A DNA stretch of 64,000 nucleotides, taken from NCBI RefSeq assembly GCF_002850745.1, contig NZ_KZ559476.1, forward strand, positions 133,698 through 197,697, given 5' to 3'. Below, piece by piece: positions 33,894 through 42,400 of the stretch (the first letter of the stretch is position 1; each line of letters starts with the position of its first letter). Under the pieces are notes generated by a model that saw nothing but the letters and a program-made list of their open reading frames with translations, had not been told where the DNA came from and searched no databases. Source of the stretch: Nonomuraea indica (GTDB lineage Bacteria; Actinomycetota; Actinomycetes; Streptosporangiales; Streptosporangiaceae). The position numbers and the translations under genes were made by a program.

Positions 33894-34978
33894 GCGGCCC
33901 CGCCCGGAGGTGGGGCACGCGCTGGCTCACCCGCGACGACCTGGACACCGCCGCGGGCTCGGCCACGGGGCTGCTGGCGGTCTCCGCCGACGCCTCCGGC
34001 GTCTTCCCGCTCGCCCCGGCCGACCGGGCCGCCGCGGAGGAGCTGACCGCGGCGGCGCTGCGGGCGGCCGGGGTGGGCGAGCGCGACCGGGTCGTCGTCG
34101 CGCTGGCCGAGCCGGCGGGGTCCCTGTGGGCCTCCGCCGCCGCCGGCGTCGCCGCGGCCGCCGCGTGGGTGGAGCCGCGCGGCCGGCTGCGCCTGCACCA
34201 CGCGCTGACCACGCTGAAGGCCACGACGCTGGTCGCGACGCCGACCGGGGCGATGGACTTCCTGGCCCGGCTGCACCTGGAGTTCCTGCTGGATCCGCTG
34301 GACCTGGGGCTGCGTCACATCGTGCTGACCGGCGAGATCGCCTCGCCGCGGACCCTGGCCCACCTGGCCGTCGAGTTCGAGGCGGACGTGCGCGAGGTGT
34401 ACGCCAACCCGTTCACCGGCGCGGCCCTGGCCTGGCGCGCCGCCCAGGACGAGCCGCTCACGCCGCTGGCGGACGGGCTGCTGGGCCTGGCGGCCCTGGA
34501 CAAGGACGGGCCGGCCGCGGCGGGCGGTCCCGCCGAGCTGGTGATCACGCCGTACGGGCACGCGACGCTCGGCGACGCCGTGCTGCGCACCGGGCAGGTG
34601 GCGCGGCCCGGCGCGGGCGAGGAGGCGGTGCCGGCTCCCGTCCACACGGTCGGCGAGCACGTGCTGGTGCGCGGCGTGTGGCTGTCGCTGCCCCGGCTCG
34701 GCAGGACGCTCGCCAGGATCGACGGCGTGTCCCGCTGGGAGCTGACGGTCTCCAGGCAGGGGACGCTCGACTCGGCCGTGCTCACGGTCGCCTTCAACCG
34801 CGACAGCCTCGTCTCGAACCCCATGTGGCGCTCCCGCATCCAGGAGGCGCTGCGGGGGCTGACCCCGATCACGATCGGCCTGGAGATCGCGCCCGAGGCC
34901 GTCGAGACGCCCGCCCCCGGGGTGCTGAACGACCTGCGCGGCCACCACCTCGGCCGGGACCGGGCCCTCGTCACCTGA
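33890..34978 (+). CDS. degenerate PaaK/AMP-ligase-like protein
   Basis: A 362-aa protein with weak resemblance to phenylacetate-CoA-ligase/AMP-binding enzymes: LRHIVLTGEIASPRTLAHL (about 142-160), VREVYANPFTGAALAW (about 166-181), ELVITPYGHATLGDAVLRTGQVARP (about 217-241) and a C-terminal SRWELTVSRQGTLDSAVLTVAF domain. The ATP-grip motif SGTTGxPKG of active acyl-CoA ligases is absent. It could be a regulator or partner of the downstream FadD3, or a ligase with unusual chemistry. The GTG start overlaps the LLM stop by 4 nt. Function not assigned. Confidence 0.6.
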   Translation: MSGPARRWGTRWLTRDDLDTAAGSATGLLAVSADASGVFPLAPADRAAAEELTAAALRAAGVGERDRVVVALAEPAGSLWASAAAGVAAAAAWVEPRGRLRLHHALTTLKATTLVATPTGAMDFLARLHLEFLLDPLDLGLRHIVLTGEIASPRTLAHLAVEFEADVREVYANPFTGAALAWRAAQDEPLTPLADGLLGLAALDKDGPAAAGGPAELVITPYGHATLGDAVLRTGQVARPGAGEEAVPAPVHTVGEHVLVRGVWLSLPRLGRTLARIDGVSRWELTVSRQGTLDSAVLTVAFNRDSLVSNPMWRSRIQEALRGLTPITIGLEIAPEAVETPAPGVLNDLRGHHLGRDRALVT

Positions 34979-35015
34979 CGGCAGGACCCCGCCGCTGGCC
35001 CACGACGGAGGAGGC

Positions 35016-36620
35016 GTGAGACCCGTGGAACCGGTGCCGGACTGGGGGACGCTCCCCCGCATGCTGCGCGACCAGGCCGCACGGCATCCCGACGCGGTCG
35101 TGATCGACGACGGCGGCGCCCGCACGACCCTGCGGGACCTGCTGGCCGCCGCGACGCGGGAGGCGGCGGGGCTGCTCGCGCTCGGCGTCGCCCCGGGCGA
35201 CCGGGTGGCGATCTGGGGCGTGAACGACCCGTCGTGGGTGGTCCACGCCTTCGGCGTCTGGCTCGCCGGCGGGGTCGTGGTGCCGCTGTCGTCCCGGTGC
35301 AAGGGGCTGGAGGCGGCCGGCACGCTGGACCGGACCGGCGCGGACGTGCTGCTCACCGGGGAGGGTCCGCCGGGCGTCGTCCTGGCCGACCTGCTGCCGC
35401 CGCTGCCGGGCCTGCGCCACGTGGTCGTCCCCGACGGGGTGGCCGCCGGGGTCCCGCGCCTGCCCGTCTCGCGCCTGCCCGTCCCGTGTCCGCCCGTCCC
35501 GGGGTCGCCGGCGGCCGGGACGCCGGCGCGGGCGGTGGAGGAACGGGCGCTCGCCGTACGGCCGGACGACCTGTGCGAGATCATGTCCACCTCGGGCACC
35601 ACCGGCACGCCCAAGGGCGTCATGCTGGACCACGCCCAGGTGCTGCGCGGCTACTGGGACTGGGCCGAGATCGTCACCCTCGGCGAGAATGACCGGTATC
35701 CGGTGATCGCGCCGTTCAGCCACGGGTTCGGGCTGAACGCCGGGCTCGTCGCCTGCGTGCTGCGGCGGGCCACGATGCTGCCCGTCCGCGTCTTCTCCCC
35801 CGAGTCGCTCATGACCCTGGTCGGCTCGGGCGCGAGCGTGCTGGCGGGGCCGCCCACGCTGTTCCACCGGCTGCTGGAGGAGCTGGACCGCGGCGCGCCG
35901 GACGTCACGTCGCTGCGCGTGGCCATCTGCGGCGCCGCCGCCGTGCCGCCGTCGCTGATCACCAGGCTGGTCGAACGGGTGGGCCTGGAACGGGTGATCA
36001 ACGCCTACGGCCTGATGGAGGGCACGGTCGTCTCCATGACCAGGGCCGGCGACCCCGTCGAGGTGGTGGCGGCCACGGCCGGCAGGCCGGTGCCCGGCAT
36101 CGAGGTGCGGGTCGTGGACGACGACGGCAAGGACGTGCCGCCGGGGGAACGCGGCGAGATCCTCCAGCGCGGCTACGGCGTGATGCGCGGCTACTGGGGC
36201 GAACCCGGCAGGACGGCCGAGGTCGTCGACGAGGACGGCTGGCTGCACACGGGCGACGTCGGCGTCCTGGACGGGTCGGGCAACCTCGCCGTCGTGGACC
36301 GCAAGAAGGACCTGTACATCGTCAACGGCTTCAACGTCTCCCCCGCCGAGGTGGAGGCGCTGCTGCTGCGCGAGGGCTCGCTGGCGCAGGTCGCCGTGCT
36401 CGGCGTGCCCGACGCGGTCTCCGGCGAGGCCGGGTGGGCGTACGTGGTGCCGAAGGCGGGACAGAGCGTGGACGTTCCGCGGCTGCTGGCCTGGGCGAAG
36501 GACAACATGTCCGGATTCAAGGTGCCGAAGCGGGTCGTCGTGGTGGACACGTTGCCCGTGAACGCCAACGGCAAGATCGACAAAGTCGCCCTGCGCGCCG
36601 CCGCCACGGGGGAGACATAG
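35016..36620 (+). CDS. fadD3: HIP-CoA synthetase (FadD3-like acyl-CoA ligase)
   Basis: A 534-aa AMP-forming acyl-CoA ligase. Signature motifs: STSGTTGTPKGVMLDH (about 190-205), GAAAVPPSLI, INAYGLMEGTVVSM, DGWLHTGDVGVLD (about 407-419), DRKKDLYIVNGFNVSPAEVE and the C-terminal lysine in NANGKIDK. In actinobacteria FadD3 adds CoA to HIP, the first step of C/D-ring breakdown; the assignment rests on motif identity plus the regulon context. A Pro-rich RLPVSRLPVPCPPVPGSP insertion (about 150-170) is a slippage-type expansion. The GTG start at 35016 is very close to its GGAGGAG, so the in-frame ATG at 35061 is an alternative. Confidence 0.85.
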   Translation: MRPVEPVPDWGTLPRMLRDQAARHPDAVVIDDGGARTTLRDLLAAATREAAGLLALGVAPGDRVAIWGVNDPSWVVHAFGVWLAGGVVVPLSSRCKGLEAAGTLDRTGADVLLTGEGPPGVVLADLLPPLPGLRHVVVPDGVAAGVPRLPVSRLPVPCPPVPGSPAAGTPARAVEERALAVRPDDLCEIMSTSGTTGTPKGVMLDHAQVLRGYWDWAEIVTLGENDRYPVIAPFSHGFGLNAGLVACVLRRATMLPVRVFSPESLMTLVGSGASVLAGPPTLFHRLLEELDRGAPDVTSLRVAICGAAAVPPSLITRLVERVGLERVINAYGLMEGTVVSMTRAGDPVEVVAATAGRPVPGIEVRVVDDDGKDVPPGERGEILQRGYGVMRGYWGEPGRTAEVVDEDGWLHTGDVGVLDGSGNLAVVDRKKDLYIVNGFNVSPAEVEALLLREGSLAQVAVLGVPDAVSGEAGWAYVVPKAGQSVDVPRLLAWAKDNMSGFKVPKRVVVVDTLPVNANGKIDKVALRAAATGET

Positions 36621-36677
36621 GCTCGCGCGACAGGGAAGAATCACGGCGAGGCGGCAATCGCGAGGCCGGGAGGCGAC

Positions 36678-37985
36678 GTGGGTCTGCGCGTGGCGGTGAT
36701 CGGGTCGGGTCCTGCCGGGATCTACACGGCCGAGGCGCTGGTCAAGCAGTCGCCCGAGCCGGTCGAGGTGGACGTGCTCGAACGCCTGCCCACCCCGTAC
36801 GGGCTGGTCAGATACGGTGTCGCGCCCGACCACACGTCCATCAAGTCCATCGCCAACTACCTGCGCCGGGTCCTGGAGCTGCCCCAGGTGCGCTTCCTCG
36901 GCGGCGTCACGCTCGGCGAGCACGTGTCGGCCGCCGAGCTGCTGGGCGCCTACGACGCCGTCGTCTACGCCACGGGCGCGATGGTGGACCGCAGGCTCGG
37001 CATCCCCGGCGAGGACCTGCCGGGCAGCGTGGCGGCGACCGACTTCGTCAACTGGTACTGCGGCCATCCCGACGTCGAGCCGTCGCGGTTCGCGCTCGAC
37101 AGCCCGGAGGTGGCGGTCATCGGCGTCGGCAACGTGGCCGTGGACGTGGTGCGGATCCTGGCCAAGACGGCCGAGGAGCTGGCCGCCACCGACGTGCCGC
37201 ACGACGTGCTCGAACGGCTCGGCCGCAGCCGGGTCGAGGTCGTCCACATGGTCGGCCGCCGGGGACCGCAGCACGCCAAGTTCACCCTGAAGGAGCTGCG
37301 GGAGCTGGGCGAGCTGGCCAACGCCGACGTCCGGGTGCGGCCCGAGGAGGCGGTCGTGCTCGGCGGCGACTATCCGCGGCAGGTGCGCGGCAACCTCGAC
37401 GTGCTGCGGTCGTGGGCGCAGCGCGCCGCCGCCGGCCGTCCCCGCCGCCTGGACGTGCGCTTCTGGCTGCGCCCCGTGGAGATCCTCGGGACCGAGCGGG
37501 TGGAGGGGCTGCGTCTCGAACGCACCCGGCTGACCCCCGAGGGGCGGGTCGAGGGCACCGGCGAGTTCGAGACGCTGCCGGTCGGGATGGTGCTGCGGTC
37601 GGTCGGCTACCAGAGCGTTCCCCTGCCGGGCGTGCCGTTCTCCCAGGAGACGATGACGGTGCCGAACGAGGCGGGCCGGGTGCGTGAGCGCGAGTACGTC
37701 GCCGGTTGGCTCAAGCGCGGCCCCACCGGAGTGATCGGCACCAACAAGTCCGACGCGGCCGAGACCGTCCGCACGCTGCTGTCCGACCTGGCCGGCCGCG
37801 AGCCGGCCCGGCGCGCCGGCCTCGACGAGCTGCTGGCCCGGCGCGGGGTGCGCCCGGTGACGTACGAGGAGTGGCTGGCGATCGAGGCCGCCGAGGCGGA
37901 GCTGGCCAAGTCGCTGGGCCGGGGCGAACGGGTCAAGCTGACCGGCCTGGAGGCGATGCTGCGCGCCTGCCGGCCCGGCCCCTAG
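36678..37985 (+). CDS. fprA: FprA-type ferredoxin--NADP reductase
   Basis: A 435-aa adrenodoxin-reductase-like flavoprotein. FAD motif AVIGSGPAGIYTAEAL (about 6-21); signature LPTPYGLVRYGVAPDH (about 36-51); NADP motif VIGVGNVAVDVVRIL (about 150-164); HMVGRRGPQHAKFTLKELREL; C-terminal GTNKSDAAETVRTLLSDL. It passes electrons from NADPH to ferredoxin. It follows fadD3 by 57 nt with its own Shine-Dalgarno, so it may share the operon and feed an oxygenase of the regulon. No ferredoxin gene is nearby. Confidence 0.92.
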   Translation: MGLRVAVIGSGPAGIYTAEALVKQSPEPVEVDVLERLPTPYGLVRYGVAPDHTSIKSIANYLRRVLELPQVRFLGGVTLGEHVSAAELLGAYDAVVYATGAMVDRRLGIPGEDLPGSVAATDFVNWYCGHPDVEPSRFALDSPEVAVIGVGNVAVDVVRILAKTAEELAATDVPHDVLERLGRSRVEVVHMVGRRGPQHAKFTLKELRELGELANADVRVRPEEAVVLGGDYPRQVRGNLDVLRSWAQRAAAGRPRRLDVRFWLRPVEILGTERVEGLRLERTRLTPEGRVEGTGEFETLPVGMVLRSVGYQSVPLPGVPFSQETMTVPNEAGRVREREYVAGWLKRGPTGVIGTNKSDAAETVRTLLSDLAGREPARRAGLDELLARRGVRPVTYEEWLAIEAAEAELAKSLGRGERVKLTGLEAMLRACRPGP

Positions 37986-37994
37986 GGTGGCCCC

Positions 37995-39155
37995 ATGCGT
38001 GTGACCGTGGGGGACGTCCCGCCCGCCGGGTTCCAGGAGACCTACCAGGCGCAGCTCGCGCGCTGGCCCGGCGGGGCGCCGTCCTGGCAGCCGGTGCACA
38101 CCGTGTACGTGCCGGCCGACCGGTTCTCCGCCGCGACCGTCGCCGAGTGGGGCGGCGAGGCGCTGGCCCTGGCCGAGGCGCACCTGGCCGGCGACGGCGA
38201 GGTGGCGGAGGTGTTCGGCGTCGCGGAGGGGCTGGCCCCGGCCGTGCGGGACCGGGTGCTGCGCAAGCTCGCCCGCGAGCCCGTCGAGGACCTGCGGATC
38301 GACTTCGAGGACGGCTACGGCGTGCGGCCCGCCGCGGAGGAGGACGGGCACGTGGAGGCGGCCGCCGAGGCGGTGGCCGCGATGCGGGCCGCGGGGACGC
38401 TGCCGCGGCGGTGGGGGCCGCGGGTCAAGTCGTTCGCCGACGGCGACGCGGGCCGGTCGGTGCGGACGCTCGACGGGTTCGTCACGGAGGTGGTGGCGCG
38501 GGCCGGCGAGCTGCCGCCCGGGTTCGTGGTGACGTTCCCCAAGGTCTTGATGGCCGACTACCTGCGGCAGTTCGCGACGGTCCTGGAGCGGCTGGAGGCT
38601 CGGCTCGGGGTGGCGGGGCTGCGGTTCGAGATGCAGGTGGAGGCGCCCCAGACGCTGGGATTCCTGCGCGGCGACCTGGCGGAGTCACTCGGCGGGCGGC
38701 TGGCCGCCGCGCACTTCGGGGTGTTCGACTACACGGCGGCGATCGGGCTGCCGCCGCACGAGCAGCGGCTCGACCATCCGGCCTGCGACCACGCCCGGCA
38801 CGTGATGCAGGTGGCGTTCGCGGGGACCGGGGTGGAGCTGTCCGACGGGTCGCTGGCCGCCGCACCCGCCTCGGGCTCGGCCGCCGACGTGCGCGCGCTG
38901 TGGCGGCGGCACTCGGCGCTGGTCGGCCGTTCGCTGCGGCACGGCTTCCACCAGGGGTGGGACATGCACCCCTCCCACCTGGTGAGCCGCTTCGCCACGG
39001 TCTACGCCTTCCACCTGGCCACCTACGACGGCTACCTCGACCGCGTGCGGGCCTGGGAGGAGCGGCGGGCGGCGGGGGGCGGCGTCATGGACGAGCCGGC
39101 CACGGTCCGGACCCTGGCGGCCGCGCTGCGGCGCGCCGACGCCGCCCTGGGCTGA
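37995..39155 (+). CDS. DUF6986 family aldolase-like protein (CitE/HpcH superfamily)
   Basis: A 386-aa protein of the pyruvate-kinase/HpcH-like aldolase fold. Motifs: DLRIDFEDGYGVR (about 96-108) with metal-binding acidic residues, RFEMQVEAPQTL (about 211-222), HFGVFDYTAAIGLPPHEQRLDHPACDHARHVMQ (about 237-270) and HQGWDMHPSHLVSR. The family is conserved in actinobacteria, possibly a PEP- or malyl-type lyase; the reaction is unproven. It starts 9 nt after fprA, so it is probably cotranscribed. Confidence 0.75.
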   Translation: MRVTVGDVPPAGFQETYQAQLARWPGGAPSWQPVHTVYVPADRFSAATVAEWGGEALALAEAHLAGDGEVAEVFGVAEGLAPAVRDRVLRKLAREPVEDLRIDFEDGYGVRPAAEEDGHVEAAAEAVAAMRAAGTLPRRWGPRVKSFADGDAGRSVRTLDGFVTEVVARAGELPPGFVVTFPKVLMADYLRQFATVLERLEARLGVAGLRFEMQVEAPQTLGFLRGDLAESLGGRLAAAHFGVFDYTAAIGLPPHEQRLDHPACDHARHVMQVAFAGTGVELSDGSLAAAPASGSAADVRALWRRHSALVGRSLRHGFHQGWDMHPSHLVSRFATVYAFHLATYDGYLDRVRAWEERRAAGGGVMDEPATVRTLAAALRRADAALG

Positions 39156-39185
39156 GCCCCGCCCCCGGCGGTGGGTCCTCGAAGG

Positions 39186-39866
39186 TCAGTCGCGGTCGAC
39201 GAGGGTGCGCCAGCGGCGGACGAGGCCCCAGTCGACCGGGTCCGACCAGTTCGTCCGTACGGCGGAGCCGACATGGAACGCCCGGACCCCGTAGTCGAGC
39301 AGCGCCGGCACGTGCTCCGGCCGGAGCCCGCCCCCCGCCAGCACGATCGACGCGTCACCGGCCTCCGCCCGGGTCTTGATCACGGGCAGGCCGTCGCCGA
39401 CGCCGGTGGGCGCGCCGGCGGTGAGGACGGTGGCCAGGTTCGGCAACAGGCGCACGGCGCGCCAGGCCGCGTGCACGTCGGCCGCGTGGTCGACGGCGCG
39501 GTGGAACGTCCACGGCAGCGGTGAGACGGCGTGGATGAGCGCCTCGGTGGCGGCCAGGTCGACCGCGCCGGCGCCGTCGAGGAAGCCGAAGACGAACCCC
39601 GCCGCCCCGGCCTGCGCGAGCGCCTTGGCGTCGGCGGCCAGCCGGTCGAGGGTGGCCGCGTCGGCGGTGAACGAGGCGTCGTGGCGGAGCATCACCATCT
39701 GGGGCAGCGGGCACTCGGCGGCGATCGCCGCGACCGTTTCGGGGGTGGGGGTCAGGCCGTCGGCCGCCATGTCGGCGACCACCTCAAGGCGGTCGGCGCC
39801 GCCCTGTTCGGCGGCCACGGCGTCGCGCACGTTCAGCGCGATCACCTCAAGGAGGGATGCGGTCAT
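39186..39866 (-). CDS. cutC: CutC-family protein
   Basis: A 226-aa TIM-barrel protein of the CutC family. Signatures: LLEVIALNVRDAVAAEQGGADRLEVVADMAADGLTPTPETV, GFVFGFLDGAGAVD, WTFHRAVDHAAD and LAGGGLRPEHVPALLDYGVRAFHVGSAVR. The family name comes from copper homeostasis, but its biochemical role is doubtful. No copper genes are nearby. It stands alone, convergent with the aldolase gene. Confidence 0.9.
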   Translation of the reverse strand: MTASLLEVIALNVRDAVAAEQGGADRLEVVADMAADGLTPTPETVAAIAAECPLPQMVMLRHDASFTADAATLDRLAADAKALAQAGAAGFVFGFLDGAGAVDLAATEALIHAVSPLPWTFHRAVDHAADVHAAWRAVRLLPNLATVLTAGAPTGVGDGLPVIKTRAEAGDASIVLAGGGLRPEHVPALLDYGVRAFHVGSAVRTNWSDPVDWGLVRRWRTLVDRD

Positions 39867-39908
39867 GAAGAGAGGTTATAGGGTGCTCTGCCCGATTCCG
39901 ATGCGATA

Positions 39909-39938
39909 GGCCCCGAAAGTCCGAGCAGGCTCGGGGCC
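39909..39938. terminator. hairpin in the cutC-GNAT gap
   Basis: Two alternative stems overlap: GGCCCCGA (39909-39916) with TCGGGGCC (39931-39938), and CCGAGC (39921-39926) with GCTCGG (39929-39934). It could end leftward transcription from the acetyltransferase gene or rightward transcription of a small upstream frame. Confidence 0.45.
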
Positions 39939-40070
39939 CCCGCCGACTCGGTGAAGTGGCGGACCGAGCCGGTGGCCGGCGACCTGACCCTCGGCTCGAT
40001 CTTCGATCCGGCCACGACGTCCTGATCCATCTCCGACCTGGGCTCCGACGGCCACCCGTACCTGTCACGG

Positions 40071-40211
40071 ATGGAGAAGTTCTCCACCTGCCGCTTCTGC
40101 CGGCGCGATGTGCCGCGTCGGGCGCGGGTCCGGGCCGCGCGTCGCAGCATGGGCATGCAGACCCCCGGCGGGGGTGCCGGGCGGGAGCCCGGAGAACCGT
40201 CCGAGCCCTGA
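40071..40211 (+). CDS. possible small zinc-knuckle protein
   Basis: A 46-residue frame starting MEKFSTCRFCRRDVPRRARV. It has one CxxC pair and a basic stretch, then a Gly/Pro-rich tail. The same frame continues upstream through an in-frame TGA into coding-like sequence, so this may be the 3' part of a decayed gene rather than a real small gene. No clear Shine-Dalgarno. Weakly supported. Confidence 0.25.
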   Translation: MEKFSTCRFCRRDVPRRARVRAARRSMGMQTPGGGAGREPGEPSEP

Positions 40212-40231
40212 GGGGCGGCTGGGGCGTGCCG

Positions 40232-40843
40232 TCAGGCGCCGATGAGCTCGGGGACGGTGAGGTCGCGGAAGACGGTGACGAGGCTGTCGTCGGCGGGGCG
40301 CTGGAAGAGGGCTCCGGAGGCGCGGTGCGGCAGGTCGACGGTGCGCAGGTGCCGGAAACCGCGGCGGCGGTAGTAGGCCTGCAGGCCCGGGTTGTCCTTG
40401 GCGCAGTCGAGGCGGAGCCACGGGCGGCCGACGGCGTAGGCGGTGCCGCCCGCCCAGTCGAGCAGGGCGTCGCCCAGGCCGTGACCGGCCCAGGGCCGGG
40501 CGACGGCGAGCTTGTGGACGTACAGGGCGGCGCCGGGGGCGTCGCCGGCGGTCCAGAACTCGGCGTCCGCGTGGCCGTCGACGGCGATGGTGGCGACGGG
40601 CCGCCAGGTGGCGGCGTCCACGTCGGGGTCGAGATGGGCGAGCTCGTCGTCGAGCAGGTAGAGCACGCGCTCCTCGATGAGCGGCTGGATGCGCTCGGGG
40701 CCGAAGCCGCCCCGGGGCCACTGGCGGACCCCCCGGTGGTGCAGCCATTCGGCGGTGTCGGCGAGCAGGGCGAGGACGCCGGGGAGGTCGGCGGGCTCGG
40801 CGCGGCGGAGTGCGAGCGGGTGGAGGAGGGTGTCGAGGTGCAT
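40232..40843 (-). CDS. GNAT-family N-acetyltransferase
   Basis: A 203-aa acetyltransferase. N-terminal LRRAEPADLPGVLALLADTAEW; acetyl-CoA motif VHKLAVARPWAGHGLGDALLDWAG (about 115-138, with Q/R-x-x-G-x-G); then LRLDCAKDNPGLQAYYRRRGFRHLRTV. Target unknown. It has an AT-rich upstream region (40870-40960), likely its promoter. Confidence 0.85.
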   Translation of the reverse strand: MHLDTLLHPLALRRAEPADLPGVLALLADTAEWLHHRGVRQWPRGGFGPERIQPLIEERVLYLLDDELAHLDPDVDAATWRPVATIAVDGHADAEFWTAGDAPGAALYVHKLAVARPWAGHGLGDALLDWAGGTAYAVGRPWLRLDCAKDNPGLQAYYRRRGFRHLRTVDLPHRASGALFQRPADDSLVTVFRDLTVPELIGA

Positions 40844-41044
40844 GATGTCGCCCTTTCGGTGCGGAAGGTGTCCGATTGATCACCCAGCGTGATCTCACGG
40901 CGGCGCGTCGACTCGGACGGGGGACTAAAGGCGATATATACGCATAAATCGGTATTTGGGGGAGTATGCACGACTCCCCCAGCCCTGCGAGGTCCGGATT
41001 ACTCGCGGCGGGCCGCCGGCGGGATCACCCCCAACCGAGCTCGA
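40844..41044. promoter_or_regulatory. AT-rich intergenic region upstream of the acetyltransferase gene
   Basis: About 200 bp, unusually AT-rich for this DNA around 40930-40965 (GCGATATATACGCATAAATC). A TGATCA...TGATCT repeat lies at about 40877-40893. It probably holds the leftward acetyltransferase promoter and the 3' end of the GntR unit. Confidence 0.4.
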
Positions 41045-41800
41045 TCAGCGGCGGTCGAGCTCGTATCTGATCAAGTGCTTGTCCGCGGGGAGCACCGACA
41101 CCGCGACACGCACCGGCATATCAGCCCTGTCGTAACCAACTCGGACATACACGACAACAGGCGTGCCGAGTTCCAATTGAAGCCGCTCAGCTTCCTCTTG
41201 GTTGGGCATTCGCGCCCAAATGTCATCAACTACGCGAACTTGTTCGTGCCCGAGCTCCTCCAGAACTCGGTTCGCGCCCCGCGCGATGTCCCCTGGCCTG
41301 GCGATTTCCGAGTTGGCCACCAGGTCGCGCGGAAAGTAGGAGTCGTTGGTGTTGTACGGCTGGCCGTCCACGAAGCGCAGCCGCCGCCGCACCACGGCGA
41401 GCTCTCCCTCGGACAGCTCCAGCCTGCTCGCGATCTCCTCGACGGGCGTGACGGTCAGCACCTCGATGAGCTGGCTCGGCTCCCGGCCCTCCTGGGCGAC
41501 GGCGAAGGCGAACGCCTCGCGCACCTCTCCCGTCGGCTGCGGCTCCAGCTCGCGCTGCGGGTAGATGAGCAGCGGCCGCCGGTCCCTGACCACGGTGCCG
41601 CGGCGCGGGGTGCGCGTCACCAGCCCTTCGTTGACCAGCTCGCCCAGGGCCAGCCGGACGGTGTTGCGGCTCACGCCATGGTCCTCCATGAGCTGAGCCT
41701 CGGTCGGCAGCTGCGCTCCGGGGCCGAGCTCGCCGGAGTAGATGGCCTTCCGCAGTTCCGAAGCCACCTGCTGGTACAGCACCGACCTTGCCACTTTCAC
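41045..41800 (-). CDS. GntR-family (HutC/UTRA) transcriptional regulator
   Basis: A 251-aa regulator. The N-terminal winged HTH is LRKAIYSGELGPGAQLPTEAQLMEDHGVSRNTVRLALGELVNEGLVTRTPRRGTVV (about 15-70). A UTRA effector domain follows (VVRRRLRFVDGQPYNTNDSYFPRDLV; C-terminal PVRVAVSVLPADKHLIRYEL). HutC-type regulators sense sugars, histidine derivatives or similar small molecules. No catabolic gene is adjacent, so the target is unclear. The ATG at 41800 is preceded by AAAGGGG. Confidence 0.9.
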   Translation of the reverse strand: MKVARSVLYQQVASELRKAIYSGELGPGAQLPTEAQLMEDHGVSRNTVRLALGELVNEGLVTRTPRRGTVVRDRRPLLIYPQRELEPQPTGEVREAFAFAVAQEGREPSQLIEVLTVTPVEEIASRLELSEGELAVVRRRLRFVDGQPYNTNDSYFPRDLVANSEIARPGDIARGANRVLEELGHEQVRVVDDIWARMPNQEEAERLQLELGTPVVVYVRVGYDRADMPVRVAVSVLPADKHLIRYELDRR

Positions 41801-42189
41801 CCCTTTTGTTCCAACAATTTAGACGATCTGGTTCTAGCAGGCCACAACCCCTTGACCAAAGCGCCTCGGCCGCAGCATCATCCATTCGTTGGTACAAATC
41901 CATCGAAAGGCCGGAGGGGGTGAGAGCCGGTGTTGCCGGTCCACGCGGGTAGGCCATACCCGTCCTGGCAAGACCCACGCGGTGCAACACGTTTACTGCG
42001 TTACGCGTTGCAACGCCAGGGTTTCGGTCACACCAGCCAGAGCACCGGCGATATCGTGTCCGTGCCGTTCCTGCCGGCCGGGCACCAACGGCGACCGGAG
42101 TCTCCGCACTCCCCCACCGACTCCATGCGCGACCAAGCGGCTCAGGACTCCATCCCTCGCCGGAGTCCTGACGCCGCCGCACATGGGGC
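41801..42189. promoter_or_regulatory. upstream region of the GntR gene with palindromes
   Basis: A gene-free stretch. TTGTT-CC-AACAA (41806-41817) lies next to the GntR start and is a plausible autoregulatory site. The perfect palindrome GCGTTGCAACGC (42005-42016) and a related GGTGCAACAC (41981-41990) lie further upstream and resemble half-sites of a LacI- or GntR-type protein. No reading frame here looks coding. Confidence 0.45.
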
Positions 42190-42239
42190 AGGAAGCGCGT
42201 CCTGGCGGGTCCCCCACGCCCGCCAGGACGCGTGTTCCT
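42190..42239 (-). terminator. long hairpin terminator after the DUF35 gene
   Basis: Arms 42196-42209 and 42219-42232 are perfectly complementary over 14 bp with a 9-nt loop. Outer bases (AGGAA/TTCCT) extend the stem to 42190-42239. It lies about 160 nt past the DUF35 stop and separates that operon from the GntR gene. Confidence 0.75.
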
Positions 42240-42400
42240 CTTGACCCACCCCGTCCGGGGCCTGCCCCCGGGCCGGCACCTCCGTCCGGACGGCGCCCCG
42301 GGCGCCTTCCCGTGCAGCGCATCGCCCGCCGTCGACCGGCGCGGGCGGCGCATCCCATGCCACCGCCGTACCCGGCCTGTACGCGCGGGCGGCATCGCGT

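Larger units (their letters stand above)
39867..40231. other. 365-bp gap between cutC and the acetyltransferase gene
   Basis: It contains the hairpin above, the region upstream of cutC, and a broken-looking plus-strand frame that reads ADSVKWRTEPVAGDLTLG then SIFDPATTS, a TGA stop (about 40024), and continues in the same frame into the small CRFC frame. This may be a gene remnant. Confidence 0.4.

Noticed and set aside
34971..38351. 1126-residue minus-strand frame opposite fadD3 and fprA
   Set aside because: Antisense artefact; both plus-strand genes are intact and well conserved.
41930..42400. Short plus- and minus-strand frames in the GntR-DUF35 gap
   Set aside because: Composition lacks coding character, and the hairpin and palindromes explain the region better.
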